Part shown: positions 9,276 through 18,518 of the stretch, one piece after another | Layout: each line of letters opens with the position of its first letter | Numbering within the stretch: the stretch's first letter is position 1 | From: Chryseobacterium sp. H1D6B | Lineage (GTDB): Bacteria > Bacteroidota > Bacteroidia > Flavobacteriales > Weeksellaceae | Direction: 5' to 3' | Assembly (NCBI RefSeq): GCF_029892445.1 | Contig: NZ_JARXVJ010000001.1 | Span: 2,418,001-2,482,000 of the forward strand | Length of the DNA stretch: 64,000 nt | The notes under the pieces: generated by a model | Database searches by the model: none | Seen by the model: the letters and a program-made list of their open reading frames with translations, nothing else | What the model was told of the DNA's origin: nothing | Program-made: the position numbers and the translations under genes

Positions 9276-10805
9276 ATGAAAAAAGAAATATCCTCGAAAC
9301 CGAGTAATTTTAGATGGACAATATGTATTTTATTGTTCATTGCCACGACCATCAATTATATGGATCGTCAGGTTTTGTCTTTAACCTGGAAAGATTTTAT
9401 TGCTCCTGAGTTTCATTGGAATAATAACGATTATGGTAATATCACAGCATTATTTTCTATATTCTATGCTTTAAGCATGCTGTTTGCAGGGAAATTTGTG
9501 GACTGGATGGATACCAAAAAAGGTTTCCTTTGGGCGATTGCTGTCTGGTCTGTAGGAGCTGTTTTACATGCTTTCTGCGGTATTGCTACAGCAGGAGTTC
9601 TTACCGGAAACTGGGTGGCAGACTTCCATGAATCCAAAGAGATCATCGGAAAGGTAGATAATGTTTCGATGGTGATCAGTACCAGTGTTACCTTATTTAT
9701 TTTTGCCCGTTTTGTACTGGCAGTAGGAGAGGCAGGAAACTTTCCGGCAGCGATCAAAACCACAGCAGAATATTTCCCTAAAAAAGACAGGGCATTTGCA
9801 ACGAGTATTTTCAATGCAGGAGCTACAGTAGGAGCTCTGGCAGCACCAATTACGATTCCTTTCATAGCAAGATCAATGGGGTGGGAATGGGCATTTATTA
9901 TCATTGGTGCCTTAGGGTTTTTATGGATGGGATTATGGGTGTTTTATTACAAAAAACCGCATCAGCACCATAAAGTAAATCAATCTGAATTAAATTATAT
10001 CCAGCAGGATCAGGATGATGCTCCAAATGCAGATCCAGGTGTTCCTGAAAAGAAATTTTCATTCAAAGAATGTTTCAGCTACAGACAGACCTGGGCTTTT
10101 GCTTTCGGAAAATTCATGACAGACGGGATCTGGTGGTTCTTTTTATTTTGGACACCGGCTTACCTGAGTTCAGTCTATAAAATGGACAGTACCCAAAGCG
10201 CACTGCCGCTGTTTGTGCTGTACATGATTACACTCCTTTCAATTATCGGAGGCTGGCTTCCGAAATATTTTGTGGAAAAAAAAGGAATGAATCCTTACAA
10301 TGGAAGAATGCGTGCCATGCTGATCTTTGCATTTTTTCCTCTGCTGGCACTGCTGGCGCAGCCTTTAGGTTCCATAACGTACTGGATTCCTGTATTAATC
10401 ATCGGAGTCGCAGGAGCAGCACATCAAGCCTGGTCGGCGAATATTTTCTCTACCGTAAGCGATATGTTTCCTAAAAAAGCAATTGCTACCATAACAGGAA
10501 TTGGGGGAATGGCCGGCGGAATAGGTTCATTTTTAATCAATAAATCTTCGGGAGTATTATTCGATTATTCTCATAAAGCATGGACAACGATTAATGGAAC
10601 CCCATTATTGGAAAAATATCCGCAGTACAGCAGCGAACGACTTCCTGAAGGATTTCTGGAAGGCTTAGAAAAATCAGGAGCCATTATTTCAGACGGTATC
10701 GATAAAGGCTACATGATTATTTTTTCAGTATGCGGTGTAGCTTATCTAATTGCTTGGAGCGTGATGAAATCATTGGTTCCTAAATATAAAGTTATAAGTA
10801 AATAA
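9276..10805 (+). CDS. exuT: MFS hexuronate transporter (ExuT-like)
   Basis: A 509-residue major facilitator with about 12 membrane segments, probably importing galacturonate or glucuronate by proton symport across the inner membrane. The N-terminal TINYMDRQVLSLTWKDFIAPEF is the typical start of the anion:cation symporter (ExuT/GarP) subfamily. FPAAIKTTAEYFPKKDRAFA and GAGGxG-like GIGGMAGGIGSFLINKSSG are further subfamily segments. It is somewhat longer than E. coli ExuT because of an inserted loop around residues 95-125. The stop overlaps the uxaB start by one base (TAATG), indicating translational coupling. Substrate is inferred from the operon. Confidence 0.9.
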   Translation: MKKEISSKPSNFRWTICILLFIATTINYMDRQVLSLTWKDFIAPEFHWNNNDYGNITALFSIFYALSMLFAGKFVDWMDTKKGFLWAIAVWSVGAVLHAFCGIATAGVLTGNWVADFHESKEIIGKVDNVSMVISTSVTLFIFARFVLAVGEAGNFPAAIKTTAEYFPKKDRAFATSIFNAGATVGALAAPITIPFIARSMGWEWAFIIIGALGFLWMGLWVFYYKKPHQHHKVNQSELNYIQQDQDDAPNADPGVPEKKFSFKECFSYRQTWAFAFGKFMTDGIWWFFLFWTPAYLSSVYKMDSTQSALPLFVLYMITLLSIIGGWLPKYFVEKKGMNPYNGRMRAMLIFAFFPLLALLAQPLGSITYWIPVLIIGVAGAAHQAWSANIFSTVSDMFPKKAIATITGIGGMAGGIGSFLINKSSGVLFDYSHKAWTTINGTPLLEKYPQYSSERLPEGFLEGLEKSGAIISDGIDKGYMIIFSVCGVAYLIAWSVMKSLVPKYKVISK

Positions 10806-12271
10806 TGATGGAAAATCAGATAAAACAAAAATTAAACCGTGAGATAAGCGGTCAAAATACAAAACTTCCCATTAAAATTGTACAGTTTGGAGGCGGGAAT
10901 TTCATGAGGGGATTTACAGATTATGTAATTGATAAATTAAATAAAGAAGCAGCATTTAATGCAGGAATTGTAAACGTTCAGCCTACACCGGGAGGTTCGG
11001 TTCACAAACTGGAAGAGCAGGATAATTTATACACACTTTTCTCCAGAGGAATAAAAAAAGGCAAGATCATTGATGAAAAAAGAGTGATTTCGGCAATTCA
11101 AAAATCAATCAATCCTTATACAGATTACCGCAGTTTCTTAGAGTTAGCAAAAGAAGAAGAATTGGAATTCATTTTCTCCAATACTACAGAAACAGGAATT
11201 GCTTACGATGATTCCGAAAATAATTACACGGGTCCTCACAAAAATTTTCCTGCTAAACTAACGGTTTTGCTGCATGAAAGATTCAAACATTTTAATGGAG
11301 CAGAAGACAAAGGACTGAGGATTATTCCATGTGAATTAATTGAAGACAATGCTTTTGTTTTAAAGGAAATAATTCTAAAATATGCCTCTCTGTGGAATTT
11401 AGGAGCCAACTTTATGAATTGGGTTGAAAATTCTAATTATTTCCATAATACTTTAGTAGACCGGATTGTTCCAGGCTGTCCTAAAGATGATTTAGAAACC
11501 TATGAAGAACAGCTGGAGTATGAAGATCCGATGATGGTCGTTTCCGAAATATTTCTGCTTTGGGTGATTCAGGATGCTGGAAATTTAAAGAAGAGAATCC
11601 CTTTTCATACAATCGATGAACAGGTTTTAGTGGTTGATGATATCGAGCCTTACCGCTTAAGAAAAGTAAGAATTTTAAACGGAGGCCATTCCTTAATGCT
11701 GGCTCCTGCCCTTTTATCAGGAAAAGAAACGGTAAAAGAATCTATTGATAATCAATTTATAGGTAAATTTTTAAGTGAAACCGTTTTTAATGAAGTGAAT
11801 CCCACTTTAGGTTTAGATGAAACGGAACTGAAAGATTTCGCTGAAGAAGTTTTCGACAGGTTCAGAAACCCTTTCATCAAACATCATTTATCAAGTATCG
11901 CTTTATATTTTGTTTCTAAATTTAAAGTGAGAATTCTCCCGAGTATATTAACTTATGTGGAGATCAACAATAAACTTCCGTTGAATCTGACGTTTTCTTT
12001 AGCTTGTCTAATAAGATTCTATCAGGGAAATTTTGGTGAAAAATCTCTTCCGTTAAATGACGAAGAAACCATAATCAACAAATTCAAAGAAATTTGGAAA
12101 AACGAAGATTACGATAAAGTAGCTGAACTGGCACTTAGCGAAACGAGTTTCTGGGATACCGATCTTACAGAAATCCATGGCTTAAAGTCTGCTGTAGCAA
12201 AAGCATTATGGGAAATTGACCATCAGGATATGGAAACTGCCTATCACAATTTTATTCAATCCAATTTTTAA
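10805..12271 (+). CDS. uxaB: Tagaturonate reductase (UxaB), mannitol-dehydrogenase family
   Basis: A 488-residue long-chain dehydrogenase reducing tagaturonate to altronate with NADH. The nucleotide-binding segment VQFGGGNFMRGFTDYVID is near the N-terminus, and the catalytic core shows RKVRILNGGHSLMLAPALL with the family KxxxxNxxH arrangement (here RKVRILNGGH). Two adjacent ATG codons exist at 10805 and 10808; the first overlaps the exuT stop. Context distinguishes it from fructuronate reductase (UxuB): the next gene is altronate, not mannonate, dehydratase. Confidence 0.92.
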   Translation: MMENQIKQKLNREISGQNTKLPIKIVQFGGGNFMRGFTDYVIDKLNKEAAFNAGIVNVQPTPGGSVHKLEEQDNLYTLFSRGIKKGKIIDEKRVISAIQKSINPYTDYRSFLELAKEEELEFIFSNTTETGIAYDDSENNYTGPHKNFPAKLTVLLHERFKHFNGAEDKGLRIIPCELIEDNAFVLKEIILKYASLWNLGANFMNWVENSNYFHNTLVDRIVPGCPKDDLETYEEQLEYEDPMMVVSEIFLLWVIQDAGNLKKRIPFHTIDEQVLVVDDIEPYRLRKVRILNGGHSLMLAPALLSGKETVKESIDNQFIGKFLSETVFNEVNPTLGLDETELKDFAEEVFDRFRNPFIKHHLSSIALYFVSKFKVRILPSILTYVEINNKLPLNLTFSLACLIRFYQGNFGEKSLPLNDEETIINKFKEIWKNEDYDKVAELALSETSFWDTDLTEIHGLKSAVAKALWEIDHQDMETAYHNFIQSNF

Positions 12272-12277
12272 AAAATC

Positions 12278-13894
12278 ATGCAGAAGAAAATACTGAAAGT
12301 AAATCCCAAAGATAATGTTGCAGTAGCATTAGTAGATTTAATGCAGGGGGAAACTGTTACTTTGGGTCATCTCACTTACGATATTATAAAAGACACGAAA
12401 GCTAAACATAAATTCGTGACTGAAAATCTCAACATTGGGGATGAGATCATTATGTACGGTGTTTTGGTAGGAAAGGCCAGCCGGCCGGTTCAGAAAGGAG
12501 AAGTTATTACTACTGAAAACGTAAAACATCAGAGTGCAAAAGTTGAAGGGAAAACGGAAACAACGTCCTGGACAGCTCCCAATGTAGATAAATGGAAAGA
12601 TAAAACCTTCATGGGATATCATAGAGAAGACGGACAGGTGGGAACAGAAAATGTATGGCTGTTTTTTCCATTGGTCTTTTGTGAAAATAGAAATGTTGAA
12701 ATTTTAAAAGAGGTTTTTGAAAAAGAACTTTTATTTGAGAAAACGACAAAACATCAGTTGCTTTTAAGATCATTAATTAACAACTCTTCAAATATTGAAA
12801 CTGTTTTTGATGAAGAGCAGAATTCCAGAGTTTTCAAAAATATTGATGTTAAATTCATTACCCATCAAGGCGGCTGCGGCGGTATCCGTCAGGATGCTGA
12901 AGCTTTAGGGCGTTTACTGGCGGGGTATGTTAATAATCCAAATGTTGCCGGAGCAACAGTACTGAGTCTGGGCTGCCAGAACTTGCAGGTTCAGCTTTTT
13001 AAAGATGCCTTAGAAGCGATAAGTCCGGATAATAAAAAACCTATTGTCATTTATGAACAGCAGAAATCAGGAACAGTAGATGAAATGCTTAGTGGGATCA
13101 TCAAAGATTCTTATGAAGCCATTAAACAGGCTAATGAAATTGAAAGAAAACCTGCACCTATTTCAAAGTTAGTGCTGGGTCTGGAATGCGGTGGTTCGGA
13201 CGGATTTTCGGGAATTTCTGCCAATCCGGTTTTAGGTCATTTATCAGATTTAATGGCTGGAATCGGAGGATCAACAATTCTTTCCGAATTTCCGGAATTA
13301 TGCGGAGTAGAACAGGAATTAGTAAACCGATGTGTGAATGAAGAAGACGCTGAAAGGTTTTTACAATTAATGAAAGATTTTGAAAAATCAGTCGTTGCTG
13401 CAGGATCTGGCTTTGACATGAATCCGTCGCCGGGGAATATTAAAGACGGATTGATCACCGATGCCATGAAATCTGCAGGAGCGGCTAAAAAAGGAGGATC
13501 TTCTCCCATTCAGGATGTGCTGGATTTTACAGAATATATCAAAAAACCAGGATTGAATCTATTGTGTACGCCCGGTAATGATGTAGAATGTACGACAGCT
13601 TTAGTGGGTTCAGGATCTAATATTGTTTTATTTACGACAGGTCTTGGAACCCCCACCGGAAATCCTGTTGTTCCTGTAGTGAAAATCTCTTCCAATACAG
13701 CTTTATCCCAAAAAATGCCGGATATTATAGATTTTAATACCGGGGATATTATTACCGGAGAGAAAAATATTGATGAGAAGGCGGAAGATCTTTTAGAATT
13801 CATTATAGAAGTGGCCAGCGGAGAAGTCAAAACAAAAGCAGCGTTATTAAATCAGAATGATTTTATTCCTTGGAGAAGGGGAGTTTCTCTATAA
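12278..13894 (+). CDS. uxaA: Altronate dehydratase (UxaA)
   Basis: A 538-residue dehydratase converting D-altronate to KDG. It has an N-terminal SAF domain (about 1-95) and the large UxaA catalytic part. Landmarks are FITHQGGCGGIRQDAEALG, LGLECGGSDGFSGISANP, TPGNDVECTTALVGSGSN and GLGTPTGNPVVPV. The length is slightly above the approximately 495 residues of E. coli UxaA, mostly from a longer link after the SAF domain, which is common in Bacteroidota. It is the last gene of the operon; a strong terminator hairpin begins 24 bases after the stop. Confidence 0.95.
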   Translation: MQKKILKVNPKDNVAVALVDLMQGETVTLGHLTYDIIKDTKAKHKFVTENLNIGDEIIMYGVLVGKASRPVQKGEVITTENVKHQSAKVEGKTETTSWTAPNVDKWKDKTFMGYHREDGQVGTENVWLFFPLVFCENRNVEILKEVFEKELLFEKTTKHQLLLRSLINNSSNIETVFDEEQNSRVFKNIDVKFITHQGGCGGIRQDAEALGRLLAGYVNNPNVAGATVLSLGCQNLQVQLFKDALEAISPDNKKPIVIYEQQKSGTVDEMLSGIIKDSYEAIKQANEIERKPAPISKLVLGLECGGSDGFSGISANPVLGHLSDLMAGIGGSTILSEFPELCGVEQELVNRCVNEEDAERFLQLMKDFEKSVVAAGSGFDMNPSPGNIKDGLITDAMKSAGAAKKGGSSPIQDVLDFTEYIKKPGLNLLCTPGNDVECTTALVGSGSNIVLFTTGLGTPTGNPVVPVVKISSNTALSQKMPDIIDFNTGDIITGEKNIDEKAEDLLEFIIEVASGEVKTKAALLNQNDFIPWRRGVSL

Positions 13895-13918
13895 TACTTT
13901 TTAATTATAAATTAGGTT

Positions 13919-13958
13919 GAAAATGATTTTTACAAATGTAAAAATCATTTTCTTTTTT
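13919..13958 (+). terminator. Intrinsic terminator after uxaA
   Basis: A 15-bp stem (GAAAATGATTTTTAC with its complement), a 4-base AAAT loop and a T-rich tail follow the uxaA stop by 24 bases. It closes the uronate operon. Confidence 0.85.
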
Positions 13959-14034
13959 ATTTGAGGAATGTAAAATGTTTTAGATATGGGGTTTTTGTTT
14001 TATAGTTAAGGGAAATCATAAAATGTCTTTGTTA

Positions 14035-14436
14035 GACGCAAATTTATATCATGCGGATGTTATAAGACACAAGGATTTTATCTCCAATAAAATTGATTGT
14101 GCTGTAATTTAAATTTTGGCTGAAGCCGGATTGAATATCTGTATTATGAAAACGGGCTGAAGCCCGTTCCTATTGATATTAAAGTAGGACTTAGAATCAT
14201 ATAACCTCATTTAAAACGACCTAGGAAACTGCAGCGTAAAGAAAATGAAATCTGTGAACGTTAAGAAAATGCAGCTGTCTGAGTGCGGGACGAAACTTGA
14301 TAATAAACCCGCTTTGATTCCGCATGAGTTTTAGAATTTTTAGAGAACAGATTTCATTTTTAGCGGAAGGTTTCAGTCTTGAACTTTTGGTTCTTTTGTT
14401 TCAAGACAAAAGAAATTTAAAAAAATAAACGAAAAA
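14035..14436. repeat. 402-bp intergenic repeat, copy 1
   Basis: This copy begins GACGCAAATTTATATCATGC and is repeated almost exactly from 14437. It contains no convincing ORF. Inside are two Bacteroidota intergenic palindromes, GGCTGAAGCC and ACGGGCTGAAGCCCGT, and an inverted pair around GTTTCAAGACAAAAGAAA. It looks like a non-coding repeat element rather than an insertion sequence, since no transposase frame is present. Confidence 0.85.
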
Positions 14437-14839
14437 GACGCAATATTGTATCATGCGGATGTTATAAGATGCAAAGATTTATTTCCAATAAAATTGATTG
14501 TGCTGTAATTTAAATTTTGGCTGAAGCCGGATTGAATATCTGTATTATGAAAACGGGCTGAAGCCCGTTCCTATTGATATTAAAGTAGGATTTAGAATCA
14601 TATAACCTCATTTAAAACGACCTAGGAAACTGCAGCGTAAAGAAAATGAAATCTGTGAACGTTAAGAAAATGCTGCTGTCTGAGTGCGGGACGAAACTTG
14701 ATAATAAACCCGCTTTGATTCCGCACGAGTTTTAGAATTTTTAGAGAACAGATTTCATTTTTAGCGGAAGGTTCCAGTCTTGAACTTTTGGTTTTTTTGT
14801 TTCAAGACAAAAGAAATTAAAAAAAAATTAAACGAAAAA
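14437..14839. repeat. 402-bp intergenic repeat, copy 2
   Basis: This is a tandem copy of 14035-14436 with a few point differences, for example GGATTTAG for GGACTTAG and CACGAG for CATGAG. The few substitutions suggest a relatively recent duplication. Confidence 0.85.
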
Positions 14840-14899
14840 GACGCAATGTTGTATCATGCGGATATTATAAGACGCAAAGATTTATTTCCAATAAAATTT
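14840..14899. repeat. Partial third copy of the 402-bp repeat
   Basis: The first 60 bases of the unit recur (GACGCAATGTTGTATCATGC through AATAAAATT) and then diverge just before the lacI stop, so the array is about 2.15 units long. Confidence 0.75.
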
Positions 14900-14943
14900 A
14901 TACTGTGAGAATTTAATCAAAGAAGGGTTTTAGAGAAATATTG

Positions 14944-15972
14944 TTATTTCCTTTTTGAAGATTTTCTAATATAAAGCTGAGGCATCAAAACTACTTTCTT
15001 CTCAATCGTCACACCTGAAAAATTCTCTTTTACATTTTCCAAAAATACCTGTCCTGCCATTTTCCCCATAGTAACAGGAGTCTGGTCTACAGAACTGATG
15101 GGAAGCTCCATAAACTGGGTGAAAGGTTCGTTACTGAAACCAATGACGGCGACTTCCTGAGGGATTTTTATTTTTCGTTTTTTTAATTCCTGACAGGCTC
15201 CTAAAGCTGCAAAATCACTTGATGAGAAAATAGCATCAGGCACTGATTTTTTGTCCCAAAGTTTTTTAACAGCATCAATCCCTGCGTCAATAGAACTTCC
15301 GGTTGAAATGATGTTATCCTCTTTTACTGAGAATTCATGATCTTTTAAAGCCTGTTTATAGCCGTTGAGACGATTTTGATAAATTTCAAGATTAAGATCT
15401 CCAGCAAAATGGCAGATGTTTTTATAGCCTTCTTTGATGAGATGTTCTGTAGCAAGATAACCGCCTCTGTAGTCATCAATAGTTACTGTGCTTATTCCCG
15501 GAATATCTTTCTTTCTGTCGAAAAAAATGATTGGGGTATTGCTGGTATCTAAAATATGCTGGATGTGCTCGGTGTCAAGTGTTGTCTTGGAAACGGACAT
15601 GAAAATTCCGTCTACCTGAGCATTAAGTAGGGTGTTCAAATGTTTTTTCTCAATGGAAACATCCTCATGGCTCTGGCAGATGATCACGTGATATCCAAGC
15701 GGTGACAGCTCTTCTTCGATGCCGCGGATTACAGAAGAGAAAAAGTTGGTGTTGATGTAAGGGACAATGATACCTATGTTTTTGGTTTCCCCGCTTTTAA
15801 GAGCTTTCGCAAGGCTGTTTTGCTTATAGTTCATTTCCTTGGCGGTTTTATTCACCAATTCTTTTGTTGCCTGGCTTATTCTCGGATGATTATTAAGAGC
15901 TCTGGAAACGGTAGCCACGCTCACATTGAGCTTTTTTGAAATATCATATATCGTGGCGTTTTTTTTATTCAT
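14944..15972 (-). CDS. LacI-family transcriptional regulator of the uronate locus
   Basis: A 342-residue LacI/PurR regulator. The N-terminal HTH is clear: ATIYDISKKLNVSVATVSRA followed by NNHPRISQATKE and the hinge helix region. A periplasmic-binding-protein-like effector domain (about 62-335) starts NIGIIVPYINTNFFSSVIRG. It lies at the distal end of the uronate operon in the opposite orientation and is the only LacI-type protein in the window, so it is the natural candidate to bind the CAATCGATTG palindromes at 3529 and 4213. The effector is unknown, probably a uronate-pathway intermediate. The family call is firm; the regulon is inference. Confidence 0.93.
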   Translation of the reverse strand: MNKKNATIYDISKKLNVSVATVSRALNNHPRISQATKELVNKTAKEMNYKQNSLAKALKSGETKNIGIIVPYINTNFFSSVIRGIEEELSPLGYHVIICQSHEDVSIEKKHLNTLLNAQVDGIFMSVSKTTLDTEHIQHILDTSNTPIIFFDRKKDIPGISTVTIDDYRGGYLATEHLIKEGYKNICHFAGDLNLEIYQNRLNGYKQALKDHEFSVKEDNIISTGSSIDAGIDAVKKLWDKKSVPDAIFSSSDFAALGACQELKKRKIKIPQEVAVIGFSNEPFTQFMELPISSVDQTPVTMGKMAGQVFLENVKENFSGVTIEKKVVLMPQLYIRKSSKRK

Positions 15973-16278
15973 AGATGTTGTTCCTGCTGTTTTTATTACC
16001 TTTCAGAGTCTGGATAATTATTGATGTAAATTTAATTAAATAATACCTAACAAGGAGGAATTAATACTTTAATTTATCAGCTTTTAAGCAAATTTTAATT
16101 CTTGAAGTAAAGTATTTAAATAATAAAAGCACTTATTTGACTCGCTGATAAATTATTGAATTTGAGATTGTTTGTTTTCTTCAAATTTAAAGCTGATCCT
16201 GTCAACTTATGAAAAATGTTTTATCTGAAAACTGCATAAATTATTTTAACAGCGTAAATAGGCTGCGTATTCGTATTT

Positions 16279-16286
16279 TATCTTTG
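16279..16286 (+). promoter_or_regulatory. Bacteroidota -7 promoter motif TATCTTTG
   Basis: An exact match to TAnnTTTG lies 84 bases upstream of the small gene at 16370, giving an untranslated leader of about 75 bases. The rest of 15973-16369 is AT-rich; apart from the promoter of the divergent lacI gene I see nothing else in it. Confidence 0.6.
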
Positions 16287-16369
16287 CGCTGATTTAACAG
16301 CAGATTTCTAATGTTGATACTTTCACTTTTCCAACTAGGTGAATCTTTAATCTAAACTATTTTTACCCA

Positions 16370-16684
16370 ATGAAAAATATGTATAATAAAGGGCCTTTTC
16401 GGGGGTATGAGTACGGGAAAATCCCTCCTAATTTAAAAAAGACAGGAAATAAAAAATGGAGAAGAACTGCAGCTTATGAAGTAGAAGATCAGTTAATGGA
16501 GACTGTTAAATTTAGACCAGAAAGAAAGAAAAAACAAAAATTGATCTGGGTGAAGATCACGAAAGAAATTAATGGGATGAAATATTCTGACTATAAAAAA
16601 TTCTCTACAGAAAAGTCATTCAGAAGTGCAGTAAATAGTCCGCACGTAATAAGATACTTTTACATTAAAAATGAACAAAATTAA
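16370..16684 (+). CDS. Hypothetical basic protein, 104 residues
   Basis: I do not recognise this protein. It is 104 residues, rich in Lys and Arg, with many aromatics (MYNKGPFRGYEYGKIPPNLK at the start, WRRTAAYEVEDQL in the middle, HVIRYFYIKN at the end). There is no signal peptide or membrane segment. The basic character would fit nucleic-acid binding but no fold can be named. It is preceded by a good promoter motif and followed after 5 bases by tatD, so it is very likely expressed and co-transcribed with tatD. Confidence 0.7.
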   Translation: MKNMYNKGPFRGYEYGKIPPNLKKTGNKKWRRTAAYEVEDQLMETVKFRPERKKKQKLIWVKITKEINGMKYSDYKKFSTEKSFRSAVNSPHVIRYFYIKNEQN

Positions 16685-16689
16685 AACAA

Positions 16690-17478
16690 ATGAATACATA
16701 CATTGACATTGGCATTAACCTGACCAATAAACAGTTCAATAACGAACATGAAGAAATTATCAACCGTGCTCTGGAGAATGGAGTAGAACATATGATCCTT
16801 ACCGGAACCAGTGTAAAGGGAAGCAGAGAATCTGCAGCAATTGCAGAAGACTATCCTGAAATATTGTTTTCAACAGCCGGAATTCATCCGCATGATGCCA
16901 AATCTTTCAATGAAAACAGCATCAATGAGCTTAGAAAATTATTAAAATTTCCCCATGTTGTTTCTGTAGGAGAGTGCGGACTGGATTTTGACCGTGATTT
17001 TTCACCGAGACCTGCTCAGGAGAAATGTTATATTGCTCATCTAGAATTAGCCGTAGAAACCGGCAAACCGTTATTTCTTCATGAAAGAGCAGCTTTTAAG
17101 CGCTTTAATGAAATCACAGAGGAATTTATTTCTAAACTTCCGAAAGCTGTGGTTCATTGTTTTACAGGGACATTAGAGGAAGCTGAAGTGTATCTGGATA
17201 AAGGTTTCTATTTAGGATTTACAGGATCAGTTAGTGATGAGAAAAGATTTAAACATCTGGAAGAAGTCATAAAATATGTACCGCTGGACCGGATCATGAT
17301 TGAGACAGACGCACCTTTTATGATGCCTAAAAATAGAATGTCGCGGGACCAGAACCGACGGAATGAACCTTCTTTTCTGCCGTATGTTGCACAAACTATC
17401 GCACACTTCAAAAAAATAAGTGTTTCTGAAGTCGCAGATGAAACTACAGAAACTGCCAGAAACTTTTTCAAGTTATAA
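16690..17478 (+). CDS. tatD: TatD-family 3'-5' nuclease
   Basis: A 262-residue TIM-barrel metal-dependent nuclease. The metal-binding N-terminus reads DIGINLTNKQF, as in E. coli TatD itself rather than YcfH. Other conserved segments are STAGIHPHDAKSF, VGECGLDFDRDF, LFLHERAAF, VVHCFTGT and IMIETDAPFM, which supply the catalytic Glu, His and Asp residues. TatD proteins digest single-stranded DNA or RNA and act in repair or nucleic-acid turnover. It is encoded 5 bases after the small basic protein and convergent with deoD across a shared terminator. Confidence 0.93.
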   Translation: MNTYIDIGINLTNKQFNNEHEEIINRALENGVEHMILTGTSVKGSRESAAIAEDYPEILFSTAGIHPHDAKSFNENSINELRKLLKFPHVVSVGECGLDFDRDFSPRPAQEKCYIAHLELAVETGKPLFLHERAAFKRFNEITEEFISKLPKAVVHCFTGTLEEAEVYLDKGFYLGFTGSVSDEKRFKHLEEVIKYVPLDRIMIETDAPFMMPKNRMSRDQNRRNEPSFLPYVAQTIAHFKKISVSEVADETTETARNFFKL

Positions 17479-17515
17479 AAAAGAGCTCTACTGAAATAGT
17501 AAAGCTCTTTTATTT
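17477..17515. terminator. Bidirectional terminator between tatD and deoD
   Basis: AAAGAGCT...AGCTCTTT with an added CTA/TAG pairing and an A-run before, T-run after, placed between convergent genes. It can stop transcription from both sides. Confidence 0.75.
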
Positions 17516-17531
17516 TATATTTAATTTAAAA

Positions 17532-18242
17532 CTAAATCATCTTCAAAGCAGATTCTAAAGCCAGTTCGATCATAGGCTTCAATGCTTTTTCTCTTTCATC
17601 TGCTGAAATATTTTCGTGAGTCGGAATAATATCAGATACCGTAAGAATAGTCGCTGCATTTTTTCCTAAATATTTAGCATTTGCAAATAGTCCAAAAGCT
17701 TCCATTTCAACGGCTGAGCAATTATATTTTGTTGCGATTGCAGGAATATTCGGATCTTTTCTGTAGAAAATATCACTGCTGTGGATATTGGTCTGTTTAG
17801 CTTTTAAAGACAGCTCTGCTGCAGTTTCATTAATGATACCGAAAATATTTCCCTGGTGCGGAATAAGATCTCCTTCAATTTCCCAAGCATATTTTGCATA
17901 CGTACTTTCGCTGGCTGCATTTTCTACATTTAATATATCAAAAAGCTGAAGATCCGTAGTGTAAGCCCCGCATGTTCCGATTCTTATAATCGTTTCTACA
18001 TCATATTCTGTATACAATTCATAAGAATAAATACCGATGCTTGGGAAACCCATTCCGCTGGCTCCTACAGATATTTCCCTGCCTTTATAAGTTCCTGTAT
18101 AGAATAAAATTCCTCTTGTTTTACTTACTAATTTTGCGTTCTCCAAAAAGTTTTCGGCAATATATTGTGCGCGGAGCGGATCTCCCGGCTGTAATACTAC
18201 TTTAGCAATTTCTCCTTTTTGTGCACTAATGTGAATACTCAT
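17532..18242 (-). CDS. deoD: Purine-nucleoside phosphorylase (DeoD type)
   Basis: A hexameric-type purine nucleoside phosphorylase that splits purine nucleosides with phosphate in salvage. I choose the start at 18242 (MSIHISAQKGEIAKVVLQPG), giving 236 residues as in DeoD. An upstream in-frame ATG at 18275 is rejected because it lies beyond the -7 promoter motif at 18264-18271. Motifs include LQPGDPLRAQYIAE, GASGMGFPSIGIYSYEL, IIRIGTCGAY and AVEMEAFGLFANA with the nucleoside-binding Glu, and LTVSDIIPTHE with the catalytic Asp. Confidence 0.95.
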   Translation of the reverse strand: MSIHISAQKGEIAKVVLQPGDPLRAQYIAENFLENAKLVSKTRGILFYTGTYKGREISVGASGMGFPSIGIYSYELYTEYDVETIIRIGTCGAYTTDLQLFDILNVENAASESTYAKYAWEIEGDLIPHQGNIFGIINETAAELSLKAKQTNIHSSDIFYRKDPNIPAIATKYNCSAVEMEAFGLFANAKYLGKNAATILTVSDIIPTHENISADEREKALKPMIELALESALKMI

Positions 18243-18263
18243 AATATTATTTTGAATGAAGCG

Positions 18264-18271
18264 CAAAGATA
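18264..18271 (-). promoter_or_regulatory. -7 promoter motif of deoD
   Basis: Minus-strand TATCTTTG matches TAnnTTTG and ends 22 bases before the chosen deoD ATG. It fixes the start codon, because the longer frame would begin upstream of the transcript. Confidence 0.65.
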
Positions 18272-18506
18272 ACAACTTTAGACGGAAAGGTTAAAATTCA
18301 TATTTTCAAAGATTTTAAATTATAGTTAATCATTTATCTATGAATATCATCAAATGAAATTATTAGATTTGTGTTTTGCAGGATACTTTACTATAAAACG
18401 TAATGAAAATACGGCATATTGCGATTTGGTTAAAGGATTTAGAAAGAGATAATGAATTTTTATTAAACATTGAAATAACAAATTGATATTCTCTGGAAAA
18501 TAATTT

Positions 18507-18514
18507 TATTTTTG
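18507..18514 (+). promoter_or_regulatory. -7 promoter motif of the MoxR/vWA operon
   Basis: TATTTTTG fits TAnnTTTG. Transcription would start about 18520, at or within the ATGATG start of the first gene (18519/18522), predicting a leaderless or nearly leaderless mRNA. Confidence 0.55.
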
Positions 18515-18518
18515 TTGA

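Noticed and set aside
14035..14899. Insertion sequence
   Set aside because: No transposase frame or terminal inverted repeats bound the 402-bp units.
18243..18275. Longer DeoD start at 18275
   Set aside because: The extra codons lie across and upstream of the -7 promoter motif at 18264-18271 and are not part of the DeoD family.
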